From assembly GCA_020310875.1 (NCBI GenBank), contig CM035430.1:103273431-103337430 (forward strand): a stretch of DNA of 64,000 bases, in the 5' to 3' direction. Shown piece by piece: positions 1-11,102 of this stretch. The notes below the pieces were generated by a model. It had not been told where the DNA came from. It made no database searches and was given only the letters and a program-made list of their open reading frames with translations. This DNA is from Ceratopteris richardii (lineage: Eukaryota; Streptophyta; Polypodiopsida; Polypodiales; Pteridaceae). A program made the position numbers and the translations under genes. The stretch's first letter is position 1. Each line of letters opens with the position of its first letter.

Positions 1-2183
1 CTCTGCTTGTTATTCTCATTCTCCAACTTTTGTTGCGATCGCTTGTGTTTTATCTTTTCTCTACGAGTCCTCCATCTTTGGGTTCGTCTAGACTTAGCAT
101 CCTTCTCGGACTCTTCAGAGTCTGCAACTACTGGTGATGCTGGGGGGTTCGATTCTTTATTTTGGTTATGTTGTTGTCCTAGCACTGGTTTGAGGTTGAT
201 TGTATCCTTGATATGCATATGGACGTGGTGCAGGTGCTTGTTGATGGTATGGGGAGTATCTATAGGCTTCTCCTCCTTGATCATCGGGTTGTATCTATAA
301 GGCTTAAATGGTGGTGGTTTATGCAGGTCTTGATTGTCGATTGTAAGGAAAATTCTCCATACTCTGATTTGTGTACCTCTGTTCTATGCTATAGTTATGA
401 ATTGGGCCCTGGACGGGTGGTCTATTGTAGGCATATGGAGGTGGTGGAACTATTCCCTTATTGCACATGTGAGAAGGATGAGCTCCTCTACAGTGAACAC
501 ATCTCCTGAGCATAGGCACTCTCAAGGGAGGATTGGGATAATTCCTTTGTCCTTGAACATTCAACTTCTTAGCCAGTAAATCGGCTATCTCTTCTACATT
601 GTTCCTGGGATTTGAAGTATTGCTAGCACTATCCTCACTCCTAACACTTCCTTGGGTATTTTTAAGTCGTCAGACCAGATTGTCTTCTAGATCAATGCAC
701 TCTTTCATACACTCATTTAAGTTTTGGAATCTCTTCACATGTACTAAGGATCTCAATGACCCATTCATCAATCCTTCCAAGAATAATGAGACCATTTTAT
801 TTGGGTGGGTCTCTCTTCTGCGGACATCTATCCACATATTGCTTGAATCGTCTCGCTGCTAACCTCACTGATTCCGTAGGCGAATGCTTGAAACTATGGA
901 TTAATGATGAAGAGTTGTTTTTTATTCCAATCTTAGTGAATTCCTCAATCAATTCCTGATATACTTGTCCCATGTTTTGAAAATTATTAGGATCTAAGGG
1001 CTAGAACCATGCTAAGGCCATGTCTGTGAGGGTTAAGCCAAATGATTCATACTGGATCAAGAAGTCTTCTACTTGTTCCGCTATAAGCACTTGCTTGAAT
1101 TCAGCAATGTGATTGTATGGCTCACCAGAACCATCATAATGGCTTCTCATGCATTTGGCCACTTGAATGGGTCTTAATCGTCTTCGTGGTTCAGGTGGTC
1201 TTGGCATTTCAAGGAAAACTGGTCATCCTATTGGTATACCTGCATCTCTTCCTACTGGTGGCCTCTCAAGAACAGCAATCCTATTTCTTGGTTCTGCATT
1301 TCTAGAAGGTCAATAGTTGGGATTAACACCAGATGTAGCAAACTGGACTTCGGTCTAACCGAAAAGCTCTATTGTTGTGTCTGACCGGAATGCTGATAAG
1401 ATGAATTTTGGGTTCCTTGGGGATTTTGGGAAGTTGTGTCTTGATCCCTAGGTGGGAATATAGAAATTTTCTTATATCTTAGCCTAGCTCTCTCTAGTTT
1501 AGTCATGGGCTAGTATCTTCTCTGATTCTTGTCTAAGTAAGTAATGTGAGAGGGGTTTTCAGGATCTTGTAACTCATAGATGGTGGCAAGACTTATTCCC
1601 ACAATGAAGAGTTGGTTTTAAGTAAATGATCCATTCCATTCACCATGTAGACATCTATTAACGAGTCTTCTTAGGGGGATTTAAGTCTCCTCTCCAAACC
1701 CTAATTACAATGGACTTTCCTCTAGGTTAACACATGTTCTTCTTGTCCCTCTTCATTAGGGTTTTGGGCATTATCTTCTTCCCTTTGCTTGTTAATGCTC
1801 TCTGGGTGCTCTGTAACTACATACATAATCCCTCTTTTATCCATATAAAATCCTCCCACGTACTTGACTGCTGGTCTAGGCACTATGTGAGCATCCCTAG
1901 CTTTCTTCAACCTTGCCACTGATCTATTCAATCCATCTATGTAGATGGGTAGGTCATGTTGATTGGTGTTCACATATTCTAAGGAGGTTCTGTACTCTCC
2001 CTCAATGATAGACATTAGGCCTGCTATGGGTATAGAGCTTTGCATGTCCTTTGAGGTCATAATGGTTTCTTCTTCAGAATCACTCGAGGTCTTGGAATAA
2101 TGTGAATGAATACTAGGCTTGGCTACACTCCCTATAGACGATACCATGCTCCTTCAGCTTCCTAGGACTCTTCCCGATCTCAT
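1..2183 (-). pseudogene. gag: Gypsy-D gag fossil
   Basis: Degraded gag, structural polyprotein of a Ty3/Gypsy element. The start is placed at 2183, where the reading MRSGRVLG resembles the MNLRSGRHLG start of the Gypsy-B gag. About 1722-2147 corresponds to the family's N-terminal gag domain (TSLEYVNTNQHDLPIYIDGL matches TQLEYIRTNQLGARIYEDGL in Gypsy-B). About 1001-1207 corresponds to the capsid-like Retrotrans_gag region (LRPIQVAKCMRSHYDGSGEP). About 319-564 carries a zinc knuckle, CVHCRGAHPSHMC, of CX2CX3HX4C spacing. The element is broken in several places and no full ORF remains. The assignment rests on collinear similarity to the intact gag at 18076-21075. Confidence 0.8.
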
Positions 2184-3371
2184 GTTTATTCACTAATGGC
2201 TCTATTTGAGCCTAGACAGACCTTGGCTCCAAAACTCTCTTCAAAATTTATAGATATATATGTACTTTTTTTCTTAATTTGGAGTCTCCTTCATGAGCTA
2301 TCACTAAAATTCACTGGCACAATACACGATAGTTGCTGTTCAGGCCACACTTGATACTTAGCTTTCCACAATATCTGGGCTCCACGACACATGATATTGT
2401 GATCCACACGACACTTGAACGGTCACGACACACGACACCTGAGGAATATCGCAACACTCGACCCTGAACACGACACATGACACCTAAGGAATATCACGAC
2501 ACTTGGCACCTGAGGAATATCGTGACACTTGGATACCACACTCCTTGGGAGGTCACAACACTTGGATGTCGCGACACTCGACCCAATCTTAAAGGATACC
2601 AGGATATCATGACACTTGACCTAATGTCACACGATCCCAGGATATCGTGACACTTGACCTAATGTCACATGATACTAGGATATTGCGATACTTGGCTCAA
2701 TGTCACAACACTTGGATGTCGTGACACTTGACCTTGGGAGGTCACGACACTTGGGTGTCATGACACTTCACCTTGGGAGGTCACGACACTTGGGTGTCAT
2801 GACACTTGACCTTGGGAGGTCACGACACTTGGATATTTTCAAAAACCAGGTTAATGTATGTGCTCTTAGTGTCTATTTCCCCTTCTCTAAGTGTCTTTAT
2901 CACAAAAAATCTCACTCAAACCCATGATATCTCCCTCACGACATTGGTCACAGGTCATCTCATGATTCCTCTTGATTTAAATTTCTCCCACCGCCACGAT
3001 ATCTCTTTTGCGACACCTGTCACCAACACTCTCTCCACACTTGCTAGGAGACAAGTGATCTCAAAAATGGTTTCTTTTTTGTTTTTAAGCCTCCGAAATG
3101 CACAGAGGCTGAAAGATATTGAAAGGAGAAAAAAATACTTGGGATTTGAACCTGCCTACCTATCCTAACTCTCTTCCTTCCTACTACCTACTCTAACTTC
3201 CTCTCTAGCTCACGTCCCTAAACTAACAACTCACTACACACACTCCAAAAGTGAGAAGTAGCAAGTGTGGATGAAAGTGACTTAACAAGAAGAGAAATTC
3301 ACAACTCCTCTACTTACTTCTATGCTAAGAGCTTTCACCATCACACGAATGCCTTGGTTTGATTCGACACT
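2184..3371 (-). other. Gypsy-D 5' leader with repeats
   Basis: Untranslated leader between the primer site and gag. It holds a dense array of CACGACACTTGG and TCGTGACACTTGACC type words from about 2330 to 2845, then ordinary AT-rich sequence. No supportable gene is present. The short ORFs here are translations of the repeats. Confidence 0.6.
2703..2845. repeat. 39-bp tandem repeat in Gypsy-D leader
   Basis: About three and a half tandem copies of a 39-bp unit that starts CACGACACTTGG and ends CCTTGGGAGGT. Looser copies of the same words extend left to about 2330. The repeated half-sites CACGAC and GTCGTG/GTCATG are partly self-complementary. Confidence 0.8.
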
Positions 3372-3388
3372 CCCCGGCAATGGCGCCA
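3372..3388 (-). other. Gypsy-D primer binding site (tRNA-Asp)
   Basis: The plus-strand sequence CCCCGGCAATGGCGCCA matches the 3' end of plant tRNA-Asp (CCCCGGCAACGGCGCCA) with one mismatch, so the minus strand is complementary to the tRNA. It lies three bases inside the LTR edge, as expected for a primer site. Confidence 0.85.
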
Positions 3389-3391
3389 AAA

Positions 3392-3763
3392 TGTGTGTGC
3401 CTAAATATCAACTTAGGGACTTGAGAAGAAGGAGACTATACCTCTATCCTCTACAAGTGCATATAATGTGGATTACACGCTTTAATTATCAATCCAAGAA
3501 GTATCTTAACCTAGCCAAGTGTATGAAGACATGCATTCAAGTGTAGGTCAATGCAAAGTGAACTAAAAAAGGTGCAAACAAGTGTAAACTATCACATTCA
3601 AAGCTTTCATGGTCAGCTATGGTGTCGTGATACCTAGAGCAACTACCAACAGTAAATCGAGCTTTTCTTTTAGCTCTCAACTCGAAATATAGAAAATAGC
3701 GTGTTCTTTTGAAGCTCTCAAGAAGAGGCATCCAATGGTGGTATTTTCACTTAATTCTGACAT
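3392..3763 (-). repeat. Gypsy-D putative 5' LTR
   Basis: On the minus strand this block begins TGTCAGAATTAAG and ends GGCACACA directly before the primer site, giving TG...CA ends and about 372 bp. The inner edge is well fixed by the primer site. The outer edge is inferred, because about 40 unexplained bases lie between it and recognisable Gypsy-A gag. The second LTR lies outside the window, so it could not be compared. Confidence 0.5.
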
Positions 3764-3805
3764 TTCTGCTTCAAGCTATCAGCAAAATATTGAGCCGTGG
3801 GAATT

Positions 3806-5338
3806 CTTTAAAGTTCCAATTCCTCCCCTAGATTATCCTCAATGTCTATGCACATACGTACACACTCTGCTATGGATCTAGGGTCCTTTACACATAAGAT
3901 CTCAATTTGGTACTTAATAATCCATCTAGGAATAATGCTACTTGTTTGGTTGGAGTGGGTAACTCTGGCATTGGGCATCTCTCTACGTATTGTCTGAACC
4001 TTCTTTTTGCAAGTCTAACGATTTCTTGAGGTGTCTGTTTAAAGCTATGGATCAGTGAAGAAGTGTTGTGTCTGATGCCACTCTTAGAAAACTCCATGAT
4101 GAAGGCTTCTCGTAGTTGTTCTATGTTCCTAAATTTCCTCTCATGTAGTGGTTGAAACCATGTAAGGGAAGTGTTCTTGAGTGTTAGACCAAAAGCATTG
4201 TATTGCATGAACAAGTCATCAACTTGCTCTACTCTCAAGACTTGCCTAGATTATGCCACATGATCATAAGGATCTCCTATACCGTCGAAATAATTCTTCA
4301 TGGACTTGACCAGTTGTGTAGGCCGCAAGGTCCTAGTGTGTTCTCTACATCTTGGCAGAGGTAATTCATCTCCATTCCTTTGATTTGTTGGGTCTCTAGG
4401 TCTCTCATTTTCCATTCTATCCATCTCTATTCTCGTTCTTTCTCTTCCTATTGGGTTAGCAAAGCTTACCTCGGGTCTATCTCTACTCCTATCCCTTTGA
4501 GTTCCATGAGCCTAGGATGTTCCAGCTCCTTGGTCACCATAAGAGACAATGGATCTTGGTTGGGAAAAACAAAATCACCCTTCCAACTGTAGGCATGCCT
4601 AGCATGCTCTGAGACCACAAAGACCCTCTCTGAAGTACGGTCTAAGTAAGTAACTTTGCTTGGGGTATCAGGATCTTTGAATTCATATATTGTAAGCATT
4701 CCCACTTCATTAGGTTGGTCAAGTTTATACCTCCAGAAAGCCTCATCCATCTCTCGGTTTAGGAGCAAATATGTGTTGTTATTATCCTAGGGAACCCACT
4801 CTGGAGTGATTATTCTAGTCAGGACTGATTTGCCTCGAGGGGTCTTTGGCTCTCTTCCTAAGTTCCCTTGTTGTATGTCACCTATTTACCAGCCTCCAAA
4901 ATTATGTTGCCAAATTTGTTTGTCCTATCTAGTTGGTTGGTGAAAACATGCATGTTCCCTTCTTTATCTCTGTATGCACCAGTTTTGAATTTGACGACTG
5001 GATGTTCTAGTCCAATGGGTTGATCTGGGTTTTTAATTTGGACAACAGATCTTCTCAAACCATCCTCATAGATGTGAGCACCTAATTGGTTGGTCCTAAT
5101 GTATTCCAATTGAGTCTTGTAAGTTCCTTTTGGTTTTTCTAGGTACACCAGTCTTGAGCTACCTATGGGTCTCTCCATGCCAAATGACATCTCAAAGTCA
5201 CTCGTTTTTTAACTTAGAGCGTATAAGTAATCACTCAACTATTGGGCCCAAGATCTACCAGTATGATTGACACTAGCTTCAGAGGATCTAAGGCTTTGTC
5301 TATACCATCCTAGATACCTTCCTGACCTAAGGTTCATA
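3806..5338 (-). pseudogene. gag: Gypsy-A gag fossil
   Basis: Gag of the same family as Gypsy-B and Gypsy-C. The start is at 5338, where the minus strand reads MNLRSG. Three readable parts follow: the N-terminal family domain (4882-5190, TQLEYIRTNQLGAHIYEDG), the adjoining domain (4466-4768, SERVFVVSEHARHAYSW), and the capsid-like Retrotrans_gag region (3888-4238, EFSKSGIRHNTSSLIHSFKQ). Homology ends at about 3806, after the DIEDNLGEEL motif, where Gypsy-D begins. The zinc-knuckle region and all of pol are missing from the window. Several breaks are present. Confidence 0.85.
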
Positions 5339-5618
5339 AGCCTTAGTTGATATCCCAATTTGCCCAAAGTACAACCTATTTGCACCGTTCTTTTGTATTA
5401 ATCCCTTGTTCTTTTTTATTTTCCTTAGGATGTCACTTCTTGTCCAATGGTTTCCATTGCAAGGAATACTTGAGTTTTAATGCACTTGAAGATTGGTCGC
5501 TCAATTTAAGTTCCTTTACTTTAGGGTTTTTTGCATATGTAACCTATTTATGCTTGCACTTGAGTAATTAATGTTCTTGTACTCGATCGTGCTTAATGTC
5601 ACCCTAATTAATCAAAAC
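5339..5618 (-). other. Gypsy-A leader, gag-proximal part
   Basis: Short AT-rich untranslated stretch between Gypsy-A gag and the Copia-1 insertion. Its right end resembles the Gypsy-C leader just upstream of gag (shared words GATTAA, ACGATC, CTAAAGTAAAGGA). No gene is seen. Confidence 0.7.
5614..5618. other. Copia-1 target-site duplication, left
   Basis: AAAAC directly precedes the Copia-1 LTR and is repeated at 24624-24628 directly after the other LTR. A 5-bp duplication is the usual footprint of LTR-element integration. Confidence 0.9.
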
Positions 5619-5996
5619 TGTCACGAGGAAGGAGATAAGGAAGAGGGCTCACACACACACTCTCACAATCAAAGAGAAGCACACACTCAGATTGAGGCAA
5701 GAAAGAATAATCGTCTACTTCTTCTATTACATAAAAAGGAATGTACAAGAATGACCTAAAAAACAAGAATACAAATACTGCAATATATAAAGACTAGTAC
5801 ATAAGGAAAAACCTAATGTCCGTGAACGAGTGAGCTAGCAAGAAACAAATGTTCCATCACTCTCAATAGATAAATCTAATAAAGCTCAATGAAGTGTCCC
5901 TGACATATACTGGCATGACCACTATACATGTCAGAGAAATGAAAAAGTGATACGTGTCATCCTGGATCATCACATGTTGAGCTTGATATCTCAACA
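5619..5996 (-). repeat. Copia-1 3' LTR
   Basis: 378-bp LTR, TG...CA. On the plus strand it begins TGTCACGAGGAAGG and ends GATATCTCAACA. It pairs with 24247-24623, with about 24 substitutions and one single-base indel by eye (about 6.5%). Confidence 0.95.
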
Positions 5997-6008
5997 CTCC
6001 CCCTCAAG
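5997..6008 (-). other. Copia-1 polypurine tract
   Basis: The plus strand reads CTCCCCCTCAAG, so the minus strand is the purine-rich CTTGAGGGGGAG directly before the 3' LTR. This is the expected primer for plus-strand DNA synthesis. Confidence 0.85.
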
Positions 6009-9000
6009 CTCAACGCCATGTCCTCTAATCCAAGCATCTTCCAAAACTTCTTTAGCTTCTCTGCTCCAAGCGCTTTAGTGAAAATATCAGCAATCTGCTC
6101 ATCTATTCTCACATAAACAAGATCAATATCACCTGCTAATACCTTCTCTCTGATGAAGTGATAATGTACCTCAATATGCTTTGTTCTAGCATGAAAAATA
6201 GGGTTCCGTGCTAGTTGTATGCTGCTAAGATTATCACAATAGATGGTGATAGGCTTTTGCACTTCCACACCTAAATCTGCAAGTAGCATCTCCAGCCATG
6301 ATGCCTCACATGTTGCCATTGGAGCACCTCTATACTCAGCTTCTGTACTCGACAAAGCAACAGTGGGTTGCTTCTTGCTGCTCCATGTAATAGCTGCACC
6401 TCCAAGTGAGAATAGAAAGCCACTAGTAGATCTTCTATCTAGAATACTACCGGACTAATCTGCATCGGTGTATCCATGAACCTGCAAATCTACACTAGCT
6501 TCATAAAACAATACATAATCCAAAGTAGCACTCACATAACATAGAGTGTGCCTTAGAGCATCCAAATATGGCTTCCTATGAACCTACATAAACTGACTTT
6601 CAAGACCAATAGTATAGTTTAGATCAGGCCTTGTAATTGTGAGATATATAAGACTTACCACAATTTTTTTATACATAGTAGCATTTTCCAATGCTTCACT
6701 AGATGTAGTAGCCAACTTCAAATTCTAATCTAATGGCATAGAAATTGGCTTACAATCATTCCTACCATACTTTTACAACATATTCAAGGCATATTGCCTT
6801 TGTGGCATCCATATACCTGTTTCAGTATGTATAAACTCAATGCCCAAGAAGTAGCACAGTACACCAAGATCTTTCATGTCAAATTCTTGCATAAGAAGTT
6901 GCTTTACCTCTTTAATGCTTTCTTCATTATCACCACCTACAATCAAGTCATCAACATAAATAGCCACAATTGTGATGCCATCATAACTCTTCCTTGCATA
7001 TAGTGAATGATCTGCATCACACAAAGAAAATCCAATGTTGGTTAAGTAATCAGCAATCCTTTCATGCCATGCACGAGGAGCTTGCTTCATCCCATACAAA
7101 GCCTTTTGCAACCTGCAAACATATTATGGATGCTTTGAATCTTCATATCCTTGTGGCTAGTTCATGTATACTTCCTCCTGTAACGCACCATGTAAAAAAG
7201 CATTTTTCACATCCATCTGATGCAAAGTCCATCCTTTTGCTATAGCTAATGCAACAAGTGTTCTGACAGTAGACATTTTAGCTACAGGATGAATGTTTCC
7301 TCATAATCAATTCCATAAGTTTGTGCATATCCCTTTGCTACCAAGCGTGCTTTATACCTGCTTATGCTACCATCAGCATTGTGCTTTACCTTGTAAACCC
7401 ACTTGTAGCCTATGGGTTTCTTTCCTTGTGGCAATGGAACCAACTTCCATGTATCATTTCCATAAAGTGTAGCCATCTCCTCATCCATAGCTTTTTCCCA
7501 CCCTGCATTTCCAATTGCATCTTCAAAACAAGAAGGTTCAGCATCTTGTATTACCTTTTTCATGTAGGCACAATGATGAGCCATGTAACTATCATATGTC
7601 AATCGTTGCACTGAATTCCACATCCTCCTAGATCTTCTTGGTCATGGGTCACTTCTCCTTGTATCATCTGCATGTGCCTTTGTTACTCTTGGAGTCTTCA
7701 CAGAGGGAAATCCAAGTTCCTCATCAAGACTCTTTTTTGAACCGCTTGAATCTCCATCAACATCTTCAAAACCTACACATGTTTTATGACCAGCAGAAAG
7801 CTTTTCTTTACCTTTCTTGGATGTATTTGATGAATTTTTTGGACTGAAATTTCCACGCAATCTTCCACTCCATGGATTTGAGTTGGAGCTATTGCTTGGT
7901 GATGCATCCGGTCCACTCAAAACTTGAGATTTTGCACTTGATTTTTCTGCATTTTCTTTGTCATTTGGTTCAAGATTCAGTCCTTCTTTGGCATCTGCAT
8001 AGAAGCTTTACATTTCATCAAATACCACATCTCTGCTCATCTTCACCCGTCGTGTGAGTGTGTTATAACATTTATATCCCTTTTGCTCAAGGGAGGATCC
8101 AATGAAGACACATTTTTTTATTTTGGATCAAGCTTCGTCCTCAACTCATCTAGAACATGTACATATGAAATACAACCAAAAACTTTCAGCTGTGATAAGT
8201 TTGGATTTTTACCTGTAAACTTCTCTTCAGGTGTAACTTGATGTACAGCAGCAATCGAAGTTCTGTTCATGATGTATACAGCAGTATGAACAACTTCTAC
8301 CCAATAACAATGAGGCATATTCTTCTCAGTCATCAAGGCTCTTGTTATTTCTGCAATATGTCTATTTTTGCATTTAGCAACGCCATTCTATTGTGGCATG
8401 TACCTGCATGAAAAATGGTGCCAAATTCCATGATTTTTTAGAAAATTACTGAACTCATTTGACATGTATTCACCTCCTCCATCAGATCTTAATGTCTAAA
8501 TATACTTCCCTGTCTGCTTTTCCACCATAGCTTTAAAAATCTGGAAGTGAGTGAACACCTCACTCTTCTCTTTCATGAAGAATACCCATACTTTTCGTGT
8601 ATGATCATGAATAAAAGTAACATAAAACCTGCAACCACCCATAGATGTGGTCTTTGCAAGACATCAAACATCTATATGTACTATTTCTAGTATGTTCTCA
8701 CTAACATGTTTGTCATGTGGAAATGATGATCTTGACTCTTTTCCAAATTGACATGTTGCACATACCTTTTGCATCTTTGTAACCTTGAAATTTGGTAGTC
8801 CATGGACAATCTTCTTTGACTGCATCAATCTCAGCCGTTTCAAGTTTGCATGTCCAATTCATTTGTGCCAGATCTCTATATCAGCAATAACTCCTGCACC
8901 TTTTGCAAACATGGCTGCATTCATTTCAAGAATTTTCACATTTAAGGCAAACATCCTACCCACTTTGTTTCCTTTGGCAATCAATCTTCCATCCCATTTG

Positions 9001-9290
9001 TATTCTTTTACATATAACCCATCAGCATTGAACCTAACTTGTAATCCCTAGTCAACAATTTGTCCAACAAAAACCAGATTCTCTGTTATATTTGGAACAT
9101 GGAGCACAGCAGCAAGATGTTTTACCTTCCCGTCCTCCATGGACAGTGCTATGTTTCCTATATGCTCGATAGGGTGTGATGTGTTATCACCTGTTTCAAC
9201 ATATCCAAGAACTGGCAATTTTTGCAAAGTACTAAACCACTCCGCAAGACTGGTCATGATTTGAAGCACCTAAATCAACATATCAGACAT
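6009..9290 (-). pseudogene. pol: Copia-1 pol fossil (PR-INT-RT-RH)
   Basis: Degraded Ty1/Copia pol. RNase H lies at about 5957-6355 ([10 protein letters not shown], then [17 protein letters not shown], whose reading ends inside the LTR). RT lies at about 6773-7623 ([20 protein letters not shown] and LYGMKQAPRAWHERI, with the polymerase motif YVDDLIVGG). The end of the integrase core lies at about 8118-8336 (KVFGCISYVHV), and the protease/pre-integrase segment at about 9048-9269. The order is collinear with the intact Copia-3 protein but the sequence is a different family. Many breaks are present and no full ORF remains. Confidence 0.9.
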
Positions 9291-9692
9291 TATCATTCGA
9301 TTTTGAAACACTATCAGACATTGTATTCATCATGTGATGTTGAACCATGAACAGTTTCTCAAAATCATTTGCACTTGTGGATGCATAGTTGTTTTGTTGC
9401 CTTTTGTTATTTTGATTCTTCAACCTGCAATCACGTTCAAAGTATCCAGGTTTACCACCATTCCAGCATCCTTTACTATCATTACCTGAATCATTTCTTT
9501 GAAAATTTCTGCAACCTCTTTGGCTCCCCCTACCTCGAAACTATCTGCTTCCTCCTGCATGATTCTGTTGTTGACCTTGGTCTTAGTTACTATTTCCTCT
9601 TCCACTTCCAAAACCTCTACCTCTACCTCTTCCTCTGTGAGAGTAGAATATGTGCTCAGAACTAGGTTTTCCTTGGGAGTTTGAGTCCTCAC
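9291..9692 (-). pseudogene. gag: Copia-1 gag fossil, 3' part
   Basis: Gly/Arg-rich nucleocapsid region of Copia-1 gag, including a knuckle-like stretch (GGKPGYFERDC read on the minus strand). The rest of gag lies beyond Gypsy-B at 23273-23841. Gypsy-B integration at CTCAC split the gene. Confidence 0.75.
9688..9692. other. Gypsy-B target-site duplication, left
   Basis: CTCAC directly precedes the Gypsy-B LTR at 9693 and is repeated at 23268-23272 directly after the other LTR. Confidence 0.95.
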
Positions 9693-9942
9693 TGTAGCTC
9701 AAGCGTAAGCACCACCTCCTTTACTTGTCAATCCGCGGAGACGTGAGGACCGGTATGAAGACCACGAGCAAGTGAAGGCACAAGTGCGTGAGTGAAAGCA
9801 CACAAACATGCACACACATACACACACACGCGCACAAAGTAAGATCAAAGAGAGGAACAATGGAAAGCTTAGATTGCAAAAGAGTTCTCTTACAAAAGTT
9901 CTATTCTCTAACAAGCTAACCTCAAAAATGAGCTCTCTAGCT

Positions 9943-9952
9943 CTTTTTATAG
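9943..9952 (-). promoter_or_regulatory. TATA box in Gypsy-B 3' LTR
   Basis: Minus-strand CTATAAAAAG followed by AGCTAGAGAGCTC. The same block lies at the same place in the other LTRs of this family, so it is probably the core promoter. Confidence 0.7.
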
Positions 9953-10086
9953 TTTTTTGACTAGTTTTGGCCCTGTCCAAACCTAGTGTCCGGCCTAGTT
10001 AAAAATTAGGTTCCAGGGCTTATTTGAGGGCTCAAACGAAGTCTAAAAATTATGAAAATTGGTACGATGGTACTTCTAATACTCCT

Positions 10087-10110
10087 CAAGCTCGAGGACT
10101 CCTCGGCTTG
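10087..10110. promoter_or_regulatory. U3 palindrome, Gypsy-B 3' LTR
   Basis: 24-bp near-perfect inverted repeat: CAAGCTCGAGGA facing CTCCTCGGCTTG. It lies in U3 upstream of the TATA box. Conserved in all five complete or nearly complete LTRs of this family in the window. Confidence 0.6.
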
Positions 10111-10301
10111 AACAAAATGGAGTTACTAAAAATAGATAATGGTATTTACAATGGTTTCTAGTGATGAAAATCACTATTTTTGTAGGGGATTCTTCTGAAA
10201 ATTTGACATACACTTCTTGGAGCTCCCTACTTGCTCCCTTTCCTCGTGTGTCCACCTTTTGATGTGCTTCCATGCTTTGTCCTTGACTTTGAGCTTCAAC
10301 A

Positions 10302-10314
10302 CTCCCCCCCCTCT
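10302..10314 (-). other. Gypsy-B polypurine tract
   Basis: The minus strand reads AGAGGGGGGGGAG directly before the 3' LTR, the expected plus-strand primer. Confidence 0.9.
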
Positions 10315-10317
10315 CGA

Positions 10318-10337
10318 GTCTGTCGTCCCTGACAGAC
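10318..10337 (-). other. Conserved hairpin beside the polypurine tract
   Basis: GTCTGTC, a six-base loop (GTCCCT), then GACAGAC: a perfect 7-bp stem a few bases from the polypurine tract. Gypsy-F has the same stem with a one-base loop change at 61756-61775. A role in plus-strand priming or RNA 3' processing is possible but inferred. Confidence 0.6.
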
Positions 10338-10611
10338 CCTTGTTGGAAGGGCTGTTCTGTGTAGTGCTTTGAGAGGTGGTGTCCATCCGTTGTATGAGCT
10401 GGTTCCTTGGATTCCAGCAAGAATGTGTCGTTGTGAGCTTTCAAAACTGCAAGTTGCTCAGAAGAGGTTGTCAAGAGTGATTTGGAGCAACTACTGGCTT
10501 CAATTTGCTTCCGAGATATGGATGTTGTTCCCATGATGTGTGCTAGCTCTTTTAAAGATGATGTTGAGAGCATTCATGCCAACTACTCATAACCCATAAT
10601 GAATGATGGGT

Positions 10612-10735
10612 AAGTGTGCGCGTGCCTGGGTTGAAAAAAGTATGTGCCTTGTGCACGGCCTTGTAATGTGGCCCTACGCATGCTTACTTGGAAAATGCAT
10701 TGGAAGAAGTATGGTGCAAAAATTGCGGGTTTTGA
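10612..10735. repeat. Direct repeat copy 1 flanking the captured segment
   Basis: Degenerate direct repeat of about 115 bp, pairing with 11632-11745. The best block is TGCACGGCC(T/G)TGTAATGTGGCCCTA, followed by shared GGAAATGCAT and ATGGTGCAAAA words. The two copies bracket about 900 bp that include the Argonaute fragment. Confidence 0.7.
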
Positions 10736-11102
10736 GCTAAGTGCTCAAGGGTATGCTGACGAAGAGGTTTCCTACACTACCAAGGTTATGGTGTTTCCAG
10801 AGTAAAGATACTTACCATGGAGAAGGTTGATGGATGTTTGTCTTTTCGTGTTGTACACTCGGCCTTTGGGATGGAATCTTGTTGATGAATGTCCATGTGG
10901 ATTGTCCACTGATGAGATCTTTTGAGTGGTGGATCCCCTCTCCTCTTTTCAAAGCAACATTTGTCACTAACAATGTGCATTTCTGAGCTTGGGCTCATGC
11001 ACGTTCACTTCCCTATATTGACACTCAGAGGAATATTGGACACGTGCCGGTTTCTAAGAGATTACCATGCTGATTGACATAGACCATTCACCAGTGCTAT
11101 TG

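Larger units (their letters stand above)
1..3763 (-). mobile_element. Gypsy-D: LTR retrotransposon, left end outside window
   Basis: Minus-strand Ty3/Gypsy element entering from the left edge. Read in its own direction it shows a putative 5' LTR (3763 to 3392), a tRNA-Asp primer site (3388-3372), a repeat-rich leader (3371-2184) and a gag that runs off the window at position 1. It sits inside the gag of Gypsy-A, because Gypsy-A gag homology stops near 3806. It is a degraded fossil with several breaks. Its gag is clearly related to, but more divergent than, the gags of Gypsy-A, B and C. The outer LTR boundary is inferred from a TG start and is uncertain by about 40 bases. Confidence 0.65.
9693..10301 (-). 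repeat. Gypsy-B 3' LTR
   Basis: 609 bp, plus-strand TGTAGCTCAAGCG to GAGCTTCAACA. Identical to 22659-23267 except for one base in the TCCA(A/G)ACC word. Contains the U3 palindrome (10087-10110), a TATA box (9943-9952, minus strand) and a CA-rich tract. Confidence 0.97.

Noticed and set aside
2700-2927. 75-codon ORF in the Gypsy-D leader
   Set aside because: It translates the 39-bp tandem repeat (RSRHLGVMTL) and has no independent support.
10076-10573. 165-codon ORF across the Gypsy-B 3' LTR boundary
   Set aside because: It crosses the polypurine tract and LTR edge and has no recognisable domain. Part of it recurs at the other LTR only because the LTRs are identical.
10786-10998. Other Argonaute domains (PIWI, PAZ) near the MID fragment
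   Set aside because: I read 10600-11100 on the minus strand for PIWI signatures such as GADVTHP and found none.
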